Positions 16,668 to 26,054 of a stretch of DNA of 64,000 nucleotides are shown piece after piece; within the stretch, counting starts at the first letter, position 1, and each line of letters opens with the position of its first letter. The stretch is taken from NCBI RefSeq assembly GCF_026627505.1, contig NZ_JAPNLK010000031.1, forward strand, positions 1 to 64,000. The letters are read 5' to 3'. The stretch is from Streptomyces sp. H27-H5 (GTDB lineage Bacteria > Actinomycetota > Actinomycetes > Streptomycetales > Streptomycetaceae). Both the position numbers and the translations under genes were made by a program. The notes under the pieces were generated by a model. It worked only from the letters and a program-made list of their open reading frames with translations. It was not told where the DNA came from and made no database searches.

Positions 16668-16848
16668 TCCGTCACGACGCGGCGCGGATGCGGGCCGCTC
16701 GCCCCTGGGGGGCGTGCGTTCGGTGGTGCGCGGGAGCGCGTGCGCCGGTTCGCCGAGCCTGATTGCGCGCCGGCTCTTGCACAGCGCGGCATGCCGAGGT
16801 CAGTCTGATGTCGAGACCCCACGACAACCCCGGCGAAGCAGGAGTTGC

Positions 16849-17286
16849 ATGTTCTCTCTCACGGTCGGCCCGCAGGCGCAAGGAACACTGGTGGACACCC
16901 TCAGTCAACTGGTCGACGCCGCCGGACTCGTCATCACGCTCCGAAGTCCCGAGAACCGCGAAGACACGATCGGCGCCATAGTCGAGGTGGCTCCGCGCCT
17001 CTCCGAGGACCACGACATCAAGGGCAACGGCCTGATCGTCAGCCGCGTCGGCATGTACCGCGTCGTCTGGGGGGTGGTCCACTGCCCCGGCGGGAGCCTC
17101 GCCGTGCTGACACCGCTGCCGGAGGAGGGCAGGCAGGAGTACGACGGCTGGGCCAGGCACTTCCGCATCGAGACCCTCGACCCCATCGGCACGCTCTCCG
17201 AACGCGGTTACGGGGTGAACGGCGGCGGCAACGGCACCGTCCTCGACGGCGAGTTCGCCCGGGCCTTCTCGCACGCGAGCGTCTGA
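16849..17286 (+). CDS. Hypothetical protein
   Basis: A 145-aa soluble protein with no signal peptide or membrane segment. AGGAG at 16840-16844 is well placed before ATG 16849. The sequence alternates beta-like stretches (LVITLRSP, IGAIVEVAP, GLIVSRVGMYRVVWGVVHC, SLAVLTPLP) and ends with a glycine-rich GYGVNGGGNGTVL segment. One cysteine and no obvious catalytic pattern are visible. It stands alone between the lipoprotein and the CHAT operon, with 123 bases to the next gene on the same strand. I do not recognise the family. Confidence 0.65.
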   Translation: MFSLTVGPQAQGTLVDTLSQLVDAAGLVITLRSPENREDTIGAIVEVAPRLSEDHDIKGNGLIVSRVGMYRVVWGVVHCPGGSLAVLTPLPEEGRQEYDGWARHFRIETLDPIGTLSERGYGVNGGGNGTVLDGEFARAFSHASV

Positions 17287-17409
17287 CCCCGAGCCCCCTC
17301 GATCCGGGCCGCCGTGATCCGCGTCCGCGCGATACGGGCGTTCGCGATCCGGCGGCCCGGCCCGTCGTCCTCGTCCGCACCCTCAGCCCTCAGCCCTCAG
17401 CCCTTCGGA

Positions 17410-17631
17410 GTGACCTTGTCCAGTCCGTGGACGCCCGACGACGCGCCCTACGATGCCGAGACCGGCGCCGACGAAGAAGTGAACCCCGATGGCCACCGCG
17501 CCACCGACATGCCGTCCCTCGGCGATCCCGCTCGCATCGCGCTGCCGGACCCCTTCGCCGAGGCGGACGCCGAGCTGCTGCGCGAGCCGGGCCCCGCGGC
17601 CGATCCCGAGCCCGCCGCCGACAGCGACTGA
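17410..17631 (+). CDS. Small acidic protein at head of CHAT operon
   Basis: A predicted 73-aa protein from GTG 17410 (or 71 aa from TTG 17416, which is better spaced from CGGAG at 17406-17410). It is strongly acidic, with many Asp, Glu and Pro, has no hydrophobic helix and looks largely disordered. It ends 30 bases before the DUF6338 gene on the same strand, suggesting one transcript. Short CAGCCCT repeats occupy 17382-17404 just upstream. Coding is inferred from frame bias and position only; no family is recognised. Confidence 0.45.
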   Translation: MTLSSPWTPDDAPYDAETGADEEVNPDGHRATDMPSLGDPARIALPDPFAEADAELLREPGPAADPEPAADSD

Positions 17632-17661
17632 CCCGAAGGAAGCCGAGGCGAGCACCCGCCG

Positions 17662-18444
17662 ATGCCACCGACGTTCACCGCCCTCGCCGTGCTGCTGGCG
17701 GCCGCCGCTCCCGGATACGCGTTCGTCCGTATCGTCGAGGTCAAAGTCCCCCGGCGACGCCGCAGTTCGGCGATGGAGGTCGTCGACCTGGTCTGCGTCG
17801 GGGCCGCCGGCAGCGTCGTCGCCGTCCTCGCGGTACTCGTACTGGCCCGCCACTGGACGGCGTTGTTGCCGCTGGACGGCCTCCTGCGCGGGGCCGTCTA
17901 CCTGCGCCCGCACGCCTGGCAGGCGATCTGGTCGGCGATCCTCGCACTCGCCGTCAGCGTCGGCCTGTCCGCGGCGGCGGGCCTCGCGGAGACCTGGCGC
18001 CGCCGCTCGGCGACCCGCAGCACCTCGGCCTCCGCCTTCCACCGGGTCGCCGAGTCGACGCCCGCCGGCCACCATCCCTTCCTGGCGGTGCACTTGACCG
18101 ACGGTCGGGTGTGGGAGGGCTTCCTGAAGGGCATGGACGACGATCGGGGCTCGCTCGCCGAGGGTGATCTCGTCCTGCAAGGGCCCCTCGCGCTCACGGT
18201 CCCGGGGCAGCGCCGTCTGAGGCATCCCGCCGGGTTCGTCGTGCTGCCGGGCTCGCAGATCGTCCTCGCGTACGGAACCTACCTGCGCCCCGAGCCGCGA
18301 CTGTCACCGCCCGATGCCACGCCTTCGCCCGGCACGGCGGTCGGCGGCGCTCCCCCGACGACGACCGGACCGACGCCCGCACCGCCCCCACCGCGTCCCC
18401 CCGTGTCACCCGTGTCACCCGTGTCACCCGAGGCGAGGTCATGA
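17662..18444 (+). CDS. DUF6338-type membrane protein
   Basis: A 260-aa protein with three likely membrane helices: residues 3-22 (LAVLLAAAAPGYAFV), 43-66 and 95-112. A cytoplasmic domain (about 120-215) contains PFLAVHLTDGRVWEGFLKG and LRHPAGFVVLPGSQIVLAYG, the beta-rich core I associate with DUF6338. The tail is proline/threonine-rich and ends in three tandem PVS units encoded by a 9-base repeat at 18402-18429. The stop overlaps the ATG of the CHAT gene (ATGA), so the two are translationally coupled. Probable role: membrane anchor, sensor or effector partner for the CHAT protein. Function of the domain is unknown to me. Confidence 0.7.
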   Translation: MPPTFTALAVLLAAAAPGYAFVRIVEVKVPRRRRSSAMEVVDLVCVGAAGSVVAVLAVLVLARHWTALLPLDGLLRGAVYLRPHAWQAIWSAILALAVSVGLSAAAGLAETWRRRSATRSTSASAFHRVAESTPAGHHPFLAVHLTDGRVWEGFLKGMDDDRGSLAEGDLVLQGPLALTVPGQRRLRHPAGFVVLPGSQIVLAYGTYLRPEPRLSPPDATPSPGTAVGGAPPTTTGPTPAPPPPRPPVSPVSPVSPEARS

Positions 18445-21413
18445 AGTCAGCCGAAGAGCCCCGACCGGATCCCACCCGCGAGACGCCGACCGGACGAGCC
18501 CTCGCCGCCCTCGGCGTCACCGAACCGTCCGGCCCGACCCGACTGCACCACCTGCGCGCTCCGGTCCTGCTCGACCGGTCGCCCGAGGCCGTCGAGGAGG
18601 TCCGCCGGATCGCCTCCCGGGCCCTCGCGGAGCGGGACGACGACCTGCTCGGCCGCGCCCACCTCATGCTCGCCCAGTACGCCTGGCAGAAGGACGACTA
18701 CCCCTCGACGGTCGAACACGCCGACCTCGCCCGCGCCGCCTGCGAGCGGGCCGGCGACCGGGTCGGCGTGGCGCGCGCCGCCCAGTCCCGGGCGAACGTC
18801 CTGCGGATCACCTCCGACAAGAGGGCGCCGGAGGCCCTCACCGAGGCCCTGGTGCTGGCCAGGTCCGCCCAGGACGGCGCCACCGAGGCCACGCTCTGGC
18901 TGGACCTGGCCCTGGTGGCGCAGAAGTCGGGCGACACCGCCACCTACGCGGCCCGGATCGAGGAGGCCGAGCGCTGCCTGCGGCCCTCGCTCGTCGCGGC
19001 CGGGCACGCCGCGCGCAACCTCGGGGAGGTCAAGGAGCAACTGCGTGACGTCCCGGCGGCGCGGGACCACTACGGCCGGGCCGTGCGCCTGTACCAGGAC
19101 GCCGACGCACCGGCATCCGTGACCGCCACCGCCCTGCTGTGGTGGGGTCGCACCGAACGCGTCCAGGGCGACGCCGAGCGCAGCCGGGAGCTGTTGGAAG
19201 CCGCCGTGCGGAGGGCGACCTCGGGGGGCGGCGACCTGGTGGCCGAGGCCGAGAGCCGCCGCGAACTGGCACTGGCCGACACCCTCGCGGGGAACCTGCG
19301 CGCGGCCATGGACGGCTACCGGCGCGCACGCCTCGCGCTGGAACGGACGGGCGGGGACAACCCGCTGACGCTCGCCAACATCGAGTTCGAACTCGGTGAA
19401 CTCCTCGGGGTGTTCTCCGACCCCGAACGCTGCCGCACCCGCTTCGAGGAGGCGTACCGCTGGTACGAGTCGGCGGACGAGCCGCGCGGACTCCACAACA
19501 ATTCACGGGAGTTGGCGGGCCTGGCCATGGACGCCGGCGATCTGGTCGACGCCCGCGCCCTGTTGACGCGCGCCGTCGCCCCGTTGGGGCGGCAGACCGC
19601 CGATCCCATGAACCGGCTGCGCATGCTCACCTCGCTCGGCCGGCTGCTGTCCCTGGAGGCTCCGGGCGCCGCGGATCCCGATCACCACCGCCGTCGCGCC
19701 GGCCGGGTACTGGCCGCCGCGCTGGAGGGGTTCGAACGGCTCGGGCAGCTGCGCAACCAGGCGCTGGTCCTGCTCACCGCCCTGCGCGGTGGCATCGGGG
19801 TGGGCGGTCGCGCGCCGATGGAGGCCGGCGAGGAGGCGATCCGCCGGTACACCGAGGCCAATGACCGGCTGGGCGCGATCGAGGGCCGACTGGCCCTGGC
19901 GCTGGCCTGGCTGGTGAGGGGTGACGGGCAGCGCGCGCTGGCCTGCGGGCGCGGTGCGCTGCTCGCGGTCGAGGACGTCCGGGCCACCTCACCGGACGCG
20001 GTCACCCGGGCCGGCTTCCTCCACGGCACGCGGTCCGCGGCGCTCCCGTTGCTCGTGCTCGCCGTGGCGGAGGATCCCGCCTTCGCCGAGCGGTGGCTGG
20101 AGTCCGCACGCGACTGGGCCATCACCGGCGCCCTGCGTACCGGCGCCGCCGATCTCTCCCCGGCGTTCCGGCGGCTGCACGCCGACCTGCGGCGGCACGA
20201 GGAGGAACGGCCGCCGGCGAAGGCCCCGGCCGGGGAGCGGGAGGCATGGCACACGGCCCATCGGAACCTGCACCAGCAGCTCTTCTTCGCCTTCACGCAG
20301 TCCCTGCCCACCACCGAACAGCGCTCCGCGTCCCGTACCGGCGCGGACGCTCCCGGAACCGGGGACGGGCAGGACGGCCGGCATCCGCTCCGCGGGGACG
20401 CGTACGCCCTGTACGTCGAGCCGTTCACCGGGGCGGACGGGGCCGTCGAGGTCGTCTCGGTCTGCCGGCATCCGGACGGATCCCTCGAAGCGACGCACGG
20501 CCCGCTGCCGGCCGACGCCGCCGCGCTGCTCGCCCGGTTCCGGGACGACGAGGGCACCGGCGGGGAGGCCGGCCGGGGCGGTTCCGGCCCCGCTCGGGCG
20601 GATGCCGGTTGGTCCGGGTTGGCCGACCGTCTGCTGCCGGACCGGTTGCGTTCCGTCCTGGGCGCGGCCTCGACGACGGATCCGATCCGGCTGTTCGTCC
20701 TTCCCGCGAACGAGCTGTGGAACGTCCCCTACGCAGCCCTTCCCCTGAGCGCGGGCGCAGGCGCGGAACAGCTCGTCGACAAGGCCGTGGTCACCCTGAC
20801 GCCGTCGATGCGCGTGCTCGCGGCCCGGCGGGAGCAGTCCGTCCCCGAGCCCGCGCGGAAGGCCGATCGTTCGATCGTCGGTCTGTTCTCGACGGACGCG
20901 CCCCGGGGAGGGGACGAACTGCGGAGGCTCGGTGAGTTCTCGCGCGTGCGGCACGTCGCCACCTATGCCGAGTTGGCGAGCGCGCTGGCCGACGGGTCGG
21001 CGGATCTGCTCTACTGCGCCGCGCACGGCGAGGCGGGTCACCGTCCCGGGCAGGACATCCTCACCGAGGCGGGCGCGCTCAACGACTGGTCGGTGCTGGA
21101 GCTGGCGGTGCCCGCCACCGTCGTGCTCGGCTGCTGTGGCAGCGGCCGCGTCTGGCACCAGCAGGGCAGCGAGCCGTCCGGCCTGGCCCTCGGTTTCATG
21201 CTCGCCGGCGCCCGGCAGGTGGTCGCGCCCCTGAAGCGGGTGCACGGCAGTGCCTGCGCGGCGCTCCTGCCCGAGCTGGCGGAGCGTGTCCTGGACGGCC
21301 AGGCGCCCGCGGCCGCGTTGCGCGACCTCCAGCGTCACGCGCGCGACGGCGCCGTCACGCCGCGGTTGCGGGAGGAGTGGCACCTGTTCCACTGCGTCGG
21401 CGCCGGCGGGTGA
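18441..21413 (+). CDS. TPR-CHAT caspase-like protease
   Basis: A 990-aa cytoplasmic protein. Residues about 60-520 are helical TPR-like repeats (ATALLWWGRTERVQGDAERS, ARALLTRAVAPLGR and others). The C-terminal part (about 640-990) is a CHAT domain, a caspase/separase-related cysteine-protease fold. The catalytic pair is visible: His862 in YCAAHGE and Cys899 in VLGCCGSGR, followed by LALGFMLAGARQVVAPL. CHAT proteins with TPRs act in bacterial defence and programmed responses (for example the TPR-CHAT partner of type III-E CRISPR) and in signalling. Here the enzyme is coupled by a 4-base overlap to a DUF6338 membrane protein and preceded by a small acidic protein. What activates it and what it cuts are unknown. 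Confidence 0.85.
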   Translation: MKSAEEPRPDPTRETPTGRALAALGVTEPSGPTRLHHLRAPVLLDRSPEAVEEVRRIASRALAERDDDLLGRAHLMLAQYAWQKDDYPSTVEHADLARAACERAGDRVGVARAAQSRANVLRITSDKRAPEALTEALVLARSAQDGATEATLWLDLALVAQKSGDTATYAARIEEAERCLRPSLVAAGHAARNLGEVKEQLRDVPAARDHYGRAVRLYQDADAPASVTATALLWWGRTERVQGDAERSRELLEAAVRRATSGGGDLVAEAESRRELALADTLAGNLRAAMDGYRRARLALERTGGDNPLTLANIEFELGELLGVFSDPERCRTRFEEAYRWYESADEPRGLHNNSRELAGLAMDAGDLVDARALLTRAVAPLGRQTADPMNRLRMLTSLGRLLSLEAPGAADPDHHRRRAGRVLAAALEGFERLGQLRNQALVLLTALRGGIGVGGRAPMEAGEEAIRRYTEANDRLGAIEGRLALALAWLVRGDGQRALACGRGALLAVEDVRATSPDAVTRAGFLHGTRSAALPLLVLAVAEDPAFAERWLESARDWAITGALRTGAADLSPAFRRLHADLRRHEEERPPAKAPAGEREAWHTAHRNLHQQLFFAFTQSLPTTEQRSASRTGADAPGTGDGQDGRHPLRGDAYALYVEPFTGADGAVEVVSVCRHPDGSLEATHGPLPADAAALLARFRDDEGTGGEAGRGGSGPARADAGWSGLADRLLPDRLRSVLGAASTTDPIRLFVLPANELWNVPYAALPLSAGAGAEQLVDKAVVTLTPSMRVLAARREQSVPEPARKADRSIVGLFSTDAPRGGDELRRLGEFSRVRHVATYAELASALADGSADLLYCAAHGEAGHRPGQDILTEAGALNDWSVLELAVPATVVLGCCGSGRVWHQQGSEPSGLALGFMLAGARQVVAPLKRVHGSACAALLPELAERVLDGQAPAAALRDLQRHARDGAVTPRLREEWHLFHCVGAGG

Positions 21414-21630
21414 CGCCCGCGCGGCCGGGCCGGCGCGACCTCCGTCCGGCCGCCCGTCCCCGCACCGGCCGCCGAGGGACGTGACCCTCCGCAGGTCACG
21501 GCACGTCGGCGAGCGGCGGGTGAACGGCGGAACGGAACCGGTCCGGGCAGCGCGGGACGTCGCAACAGGCACATCGGCGGCTTCGGGAAGATAGTGAGAT
21601 CAGGGGGATCTCCTTCGTCTGGGGACGCAC

Positions 21631-23451
21631 ATGGACCGATACCCGCCCATCGCCGAGCACGGCCTCATAGGCGACCTGCAAACCGCAGCGCTGGTCACGT
21701 CGCGGGGCGTCGTCGACTGGTTCGCGGCACCGCGCTTCGACTCGCCCAGCATCTTCGCCTCCCTGCTCGATCACGACCGGGGCGGTTACTTCCGACTCGC
21801 GTCCCACGATTCCCAGGCCACGTGCAAGCAGCTCTACTACCCGGACACCGCTCTCCTGGTCACCCGGTTCATGTCGCCCGACGGGGTCGGCGAGGTCATC
21901 GACTGGATGGCTCCGAACACCGGCAGCACCGCCGCGGACCGGCACACCCTGATCCGGACCGCGCGCACGGTGCGGGGAACCGTCAGCTTCGACCTGGAGT
22001 GCCGCCCGCGCTTCGACTACGCCCGCGCCTCCCACGAACTCGACCTGGCGCCGGGGATCTCCACCTTCCGCGCGCCCGGCGTGACCGCGTTCCTGCAAAG
22101 CACCTTTCCCCTGGAGCGGGACGGTGACGATCTCCGCGGGTCGGTCACGCTGAACGTCGGGGAGACGGCGGCGGCCGTCCTCACGGTCTGCGGCACGGGC
22201 GCCGAGGCACCGCCTCCGCTCAGCGTCGAGGGGATCACCCAGGAGCTCTGGGACTCGGCGGACTTCTGGCAGAAGTGGGTGCGCGGCTCCAACTACCGGG
22301 GCCGCTGGCCCGACATGGTGAACCGTTCCGCGATCACCCTGAAGCTGCTCACCTACGCTCCCAGTGGCGCCCCGGTCGCCGCAGCCACCATGGGCCTGCC
22401 CGAACAGGTCGGCGGCGAACGGAACTGGGACTACCGCTACACCTGGGTGCGCGACGGTTCGCTGTCCGTCCGGGCGTTGCTCGACCTCGGCTTCGTCGAC
22501 GAGGCCAACGCCTTCGTGCACTGGCTCGGTGACCGCCTGCGCGAGACGGAGGGCAAGCCCGGCGAACCCCTGCAGATCATGTACCGGGTCGACGGGGAGC
22601 CCCTGCTCACCGAGGAGATCCTCGGGCATCTGGAGGGCTACCGCGGCTCGGCTCCGGTGCGGCTCGGCAACGCGGCCTCGGACCAGTTGCAGCTGGACAT
22701 CTACGGCGAGGCGCTCTACGCCCTGTCGGCGGGGCACGAGGTCGCCGCCCAGGCCGGCTACCGCGGCTGGAAGGTGCTCTCCCGCACGCTGGACTGGCTG
22801 GCCGACTCCTGGGACCGCCCCGACGAGGGCATCTGGGAGACGCGCGGTGGCCGCAAGGACTTCACGTACAGCCGGGTCATGTGTTGGGCCGCCTTCGATC
22901 GCGGTCTGAAGCTGGCGAGCGAGTTCAGCCGGCCCGGCGACACCGAGCGCTGGCGGACCGCCCGCGACGCCGTCATCGAGCAGGTGATGGAACGCGGCTG
23001 GAGCGAAGCCGCCGGGGCCTACGTGCAGCACTACGGCGGCCAGGACGTCCTGGACGCCTCCCTGCTCCTCATGCCGCGGGTGGGGTTCGTGAGCCCCCGG
23101 GATCCGTCGTGGCTGTCCACCCTGGACGCCATGGACCGCACGCTGGTGTCCGACAGTCTCGTCTACCGGTACGACCCGGCGGCCTCTCCGGACGGACTGC
23201 GGGGCTCCGAGGGCACGTTCAGCCTCTGCACCTTCCTGTACGTGGACGCGCTCGCCCGGGCGGGGCGGCTGCGTCCGGCCCGGTATACGTTCGAGAAGAT
23301 GCACACCTACGCCAACCACGTCGGTCTCTTCGCCGAGGAGGTGGGTCCCAGCGGCGAGCAACTCGGCAACTTCCCGCAGGCCTTCACCCACCTGTCGCTC
23401 ATCACGGCGGCCTGCACGCTCGACGAAGCCCTCGACCGGCAACGCGACTGA
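21631..23451 (+). CDS. GH15-family glycoside hydrolase (trehalase/glucoamylase-like)
   Basis: A 606-aa cytoplasmic hydrolase of the GH15 family, which in actinobacteria includes trehalases and glucoamylases releasing glucose. The N-terminal beta-sandwich begins PPIAEHGLIGDLQTAALV, with VDWFAAPRFDSPSIFASLLD; the (alpha/alpha)6 barrel holds NWDYRYTWVRDGSLSVRAL and a probable catalytic Glu527 in GSEGTFSLCTF. Length fits bacterial GH15 trehalase homologues. No signal peptide is seen, so an internal sugar such as trehalose is the likely substrate. It starts the operon: the next gene begins one base after its stop, and gluconokinase ends the set. Confidence 0.88.
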   Translation: MDRYPPIAEHGLIGDLQTAALVTSRGVVDWFAAPRFDSPSIFASLLDHDRGGYFRLASHDSQATCKQLYYPDTALLVTRFMSPDGVGEVIDWMAPNTGSTAADRHTLIRTARTVRGTVSFDLECRPRFDYARASHELDLAPGISTFRAPGVTAFLQSTFPLERDGDDLRGSVTLNVGETAAAVLTVCGTGAEAPPPLSVEGITQELWDSADFWQKWVRGSNYRGRWPDMVNRSAITLKLLTYAPSGAPVAAATMGLPEQVGGERNWDYRYTWVRDGSLSVRALLDLGFVDEANAFVHWLGDRLRETEGKPGEPLQIMYRVDGEPLLTEEILGHLEGYRGSAPVRLGNAASDQLQLDIYGEALYALSAGHEVAAQAGYRGWKVLSRTLDWLADSWDRPDEGIWETRGGRKDFTYSRVMCWAAFDRGLKLASEFSRPGDTERWRTARDAVIEQVMERGWSEAAGAYVQHYGGQDVLDASLLLMPRVGFVSPRDPSWLSTLDAMDRTLVSDSLVYRYDPAASPDGLRGSEGTFSLCTFLYVDALARAGRLRPARYTFEKMHTYANHVGLFAEEVGPSGEQLGNFPQAFTHLSLITAACTLDEALDRQRD

Positions 23452-23452
23452 C

Positions 23453-24415
23453 GTGGCCGGCGAAGCGGTGCCCGCGGGGCCCCGGCCGCGGCCGGGAGCC
23501 CCACCACGCCAGAGTCCCGCCGCATTCGAAGCGCTCTACCGCCGCCTGCGGGACCGGGCGACGAGCGATGTCCGGGGCGCGGTGGCCACGATCACGCCCG
23601 AGCACGTCAGGGCGGCGGCGAACGAGATCCGGACCGGCCGGACGGTGACGCTCGCGGCGCCGATCGAGACCCGGACCTCCCCCGACAATCCGGAGCCGGC
23701 CGCCCACAGGCTGACCGGCCCGGCCCGGAGCGAGGTCCACGCGCACGGACTCCACTTCGCCCTGGACCACTTCGGGATGAACGTGCACGGCAACGCCGAC
23801 AGCCATCTCGACGCCCTCTGCCACGTCGTCTACGACGGGACCCTGCACGGCGGCGTCGACGCGGCCACGCTCACCCCCGAGGGTGCGGTGGCCCTGTCGG
23901 TGGACTCGGTCAGGAACGGCATCGTGGGCCGCGGGGTCCTGCTCGACATCCCGCGGCTGCGCGGGGTGCCGTGGCTGGAACCCGGTGACCACGTCACCGC
24001 CGACGACCTGTCGGCCGCCGAGCGCAGCCAACGGGTCGAGGTCGGCGAGGGCGACCTGTTGTTCGTCCGGGTCGGCCACCGACTCAGACGCACCGAGCTG
24101 GGCCCCTGGGACGCCGCGAGCTCACGCGCCGGTCTGCACCCGACGGCGATGGAGTTCCTCGCCGACCGCCACGTCGCCCTGCTGGGCGGGGACGGCAACA
24201 ACGACACGGCGCCGAGCATCACGGAAGGCGTGGACTTCCCGGTGCACGTCCTGGGCGTGCACGCCCTCGGGTTGTACCTCCTGGACTACCTCCGGTTCGA
24301 GGACGTGGTGCCGCTCTGCGAGCAGGCGGGCCGCTGGTCGTTCTTCTGCGTGGTCGCGCCACTGCGCCTGCCCCGGGCCACCGGCTCACCGGTCAACCCC
24401 ATCGCCGTCCTCTGA
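23453..24415 (+). CDS. Cyclase-family metal-dependent hydrolase
   Basis: A 320-aa protein of the cyclase/kynurenine-formamidase-like family, which hydrolyses amide, ester or lactone bonds at a metal centre. The signature is around residues 112-124, HGNADSHLDALCH, with His112, Asp116, His118 and Asp120 as likely ligands; the usual G-T before the first Asp is N-A. GDGNNDTAP and FPVHVLGVHALGLYLLDYL are also family-like. GTG 23453 starts one base after the GH15 stop, so translation is coupled. In the context of an oxidoreductase and gluconokinase a sugar-lactone hydrolase role is tempting but unproven. Confidence 0.75.
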   Translation: MAGEAVPAGPRPRPGAPPRQSPAAFEALYRRLRDRATSDVRGAVATITPEHVRAAANEIRTGRTVTLAAPIETRTSPDNPEPAAHRLTGPARSEVHAHGLHFALDHFGMNVHGNADSHLDALCHVVYDGTLHGGVDAATLTPEGAVALSVDSVRNGIVGRGVLLDIPRLRGVPWLEPGDHVTADDLSAAERSQRVEVGEGDLLFVRVGHRLRRTELGPWDAASSRAGLHPTAMEFLADRHVALLGGDGNNDTAPSITEGVDFPVHVLGVHALGLYLLDYLRFEDVVPLCEQAGRWSFFCVVAPLRLPRATGSPVNPIAVL

Positions 24416-24467
24416 CCGCCGGTCCGAAGGCGGGCAACCCCGCACCATCGACAGCAAGGTGGCCGCC

Positions 24468-26048
24468 ATGGCCGACAACCAGCGATACGACGTCATCGTC
24501 ATCGGCACCGGAGCCGGCGGCGGCACCATCTCCCACCGCCTCGCCCCGAGCGGGAAGCGCATCCTGATCCTGGAGCGCGGCGGGTACCTTCCCCGGGAAC
24601 GCGACAACTGGGAGTCCACCGCGGTCTTCGTCAAGGGCAAGTACCGGGCACCGGAGTTCTGGTACGACAAACACGGTGACCGGTTCCCGCCCGAGGTCAA
24701 CTACTACGTCGGCGGGAACACCAAGTTCTACGGCGCCGCGCTGTTCCGGCTGCGCCCCGAGGACTTCGGCGTGCTGCGCCACCACGGCGGGCTCTCGCCC
24801 GCCTGGCCGATCGGCTACGCGGACCTGGAGCCGTACTACACCGAGGCGGAACACCTCTACCTCGTGCACGGCCGGCACGGCGAGGACCCCAGCGAGGGGC
24901 CCGTCAGCGCGCAGTACGCCTACCCGCCGGTGGAGCACGAGCCGCGGATCCGGCAGCTCAGCGAGGACCTCACGGACCACGGGCTGCACCCCTTCCACCT
25001 GCCGATCGGGGTGAACCTCGTCCAGGACGAGCAGGGCCGCGCCACCCACGACAGCGTGTGCATCCGCTGCGACCGGGTGGACGGCTTCCCCTGCCTGCTC
25101 GGCGGCAAGGCGGACGCGCAGGTGATCTGTGTCGACCCCGCCCTGCGGCACGACAACGTGGAGATGATCACCGGTGCCGATGTCCGCAGGCTGGAGACCG
25201 ACGCCGGCGGCGGCACGGTCACCGAGGTCGTCGCGACGATGGAGGACGGCTCGGAGGCGCGTTTTCGCGCCGACATCGTGGTGGTGGCGTGCGGCGCGGT
25301 GAACTCCGCGGTGCTGTTGCTGCGTTCCGCGAACGAGCGGCACCCCGGCGGCCTGGCGAACAGTTCGGACACGGTCGGCCGGCACTACATGCGGCACAAC
25401 AACCTGGCGCTGATGGCGGTCTCGAAGGAACCGAACAACACCCGCTTTCAGAAGACCCTCGCCCTGAACGACTGGTACCTGGGCGCCGACGACTGGGACT
25501 TCCCGCTCGGCGGCATCCAGATGTTGGGCAAGTCCGACTCGGACCAGATCAAGGGCGAGGCGCCCCACTGGGCCGGACTGCTCTCGCCCGACATGCCGTT
25601 CGAGGTGATGGCCCACCACGCGGTGGACTTCTGGCTGTGCGGCGAGGACCTGCCCCAGCCGGAGAACCGCGTCACCCTCGACGGGAACGGCGACGTCCAC
25701 CTGGCCCTCGACGAGAAGAACAACATCGAGGGGCTGAAGCGGCTGCGGCACAAGCTGCGGGGGATGCTCGACTCGCTCGGCATGCATCCGCACCATCTGC
25801 TCCCCCACAGCCTCTACCTGCACAAGGGGATGCCGATCGGCGCCACCGCCCATCAGGCCGGCACCGTCCGTTTCGGCACCGACCCGGGCACCTCGGCGCT
25901 CGACGTGAACTGCAAGGCCCACGACCTCGACAACCTCTACGTGGTGGACACCAGCTTCTTCCCGAGCATCGGCGCGGTGAACCCGTCCCTGACCGCCATC
26001 GCGAACGCGATGCGCGTCGGCGACGTCATCGCCGAGCGCCTGGGTTGA
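24468..26048 (+). CDS. GMC-family FAD oxidoreductase
   Basis: A 526-aa flavoprotein of the glucose-methanol-choline family. The FAD motif is VIVIGTGAGGGTISHRLAPS at residues 9-28; NYYVGGNTKFYGAALFRL is the second GMC motif; DLDNLYVVDTSFFPS and NPSLTAIANAMRVGD close the active site near the C-terminus. A cysteine cluster (CIRCDRVDGFPC) near residue 190-205 is typical of bacterial choline-dehydrogenase-like members. AAGGTGG precedes ATG 24468. There is no signal peptide, so it acts in the cytoplasm or at the membrane face. Between a sugar hydrolase and gluconokinase (six bases away) it most plausibly oxidises a sugar such as glucose toward gluconate. Confidence 0.85.
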   Translation: MADNQRYDVIVIGTGAGGGTISHRLAPSGKRILILERGGYLPRERDNWESTAVFVKGKYRAPEFWYDKHGDRFPPEVNYYVGGNTKFYGAALFRLRPEDFGVLRHHGGLSPAWPIGYADLEPYYTEAEHLYLVHGRHGEDPSEGPVSAQYAYPPVEHEPRIRQLSEDLTDHGLHPFHLPIGVNLVQDEQGRATHDSVCIRCDRVDGFPCLLGGKADAQVICVDPALRHDNVEMITGADVRRLETDAGGGTVTEVVATMEDGSEARFRADIVVVACGAVNSAVLLLRSANERHPGGLANSSDTVGRHYMRHNNLALMAVSKEPNNTRFQKTLALNDWYLGADDWDFPLGGIQMLGKSDSDQIKGEAPHWAGLLSPDMPFEVMAHHAVDFWLCGEDLPQPENRVTLDGNGDVHLALDEKNNIEGLKRLRHKLRGMLDSLGMHPHHLLPHSLYLHKGMPIGATAHQAGTVRFGTDPGTSALDVNCKAHDLDNLYVVDTSFFPSIGAVNPSLTAIANAMRVGDVIAERLG

Positions 26049-26054
26049 GGCGCG

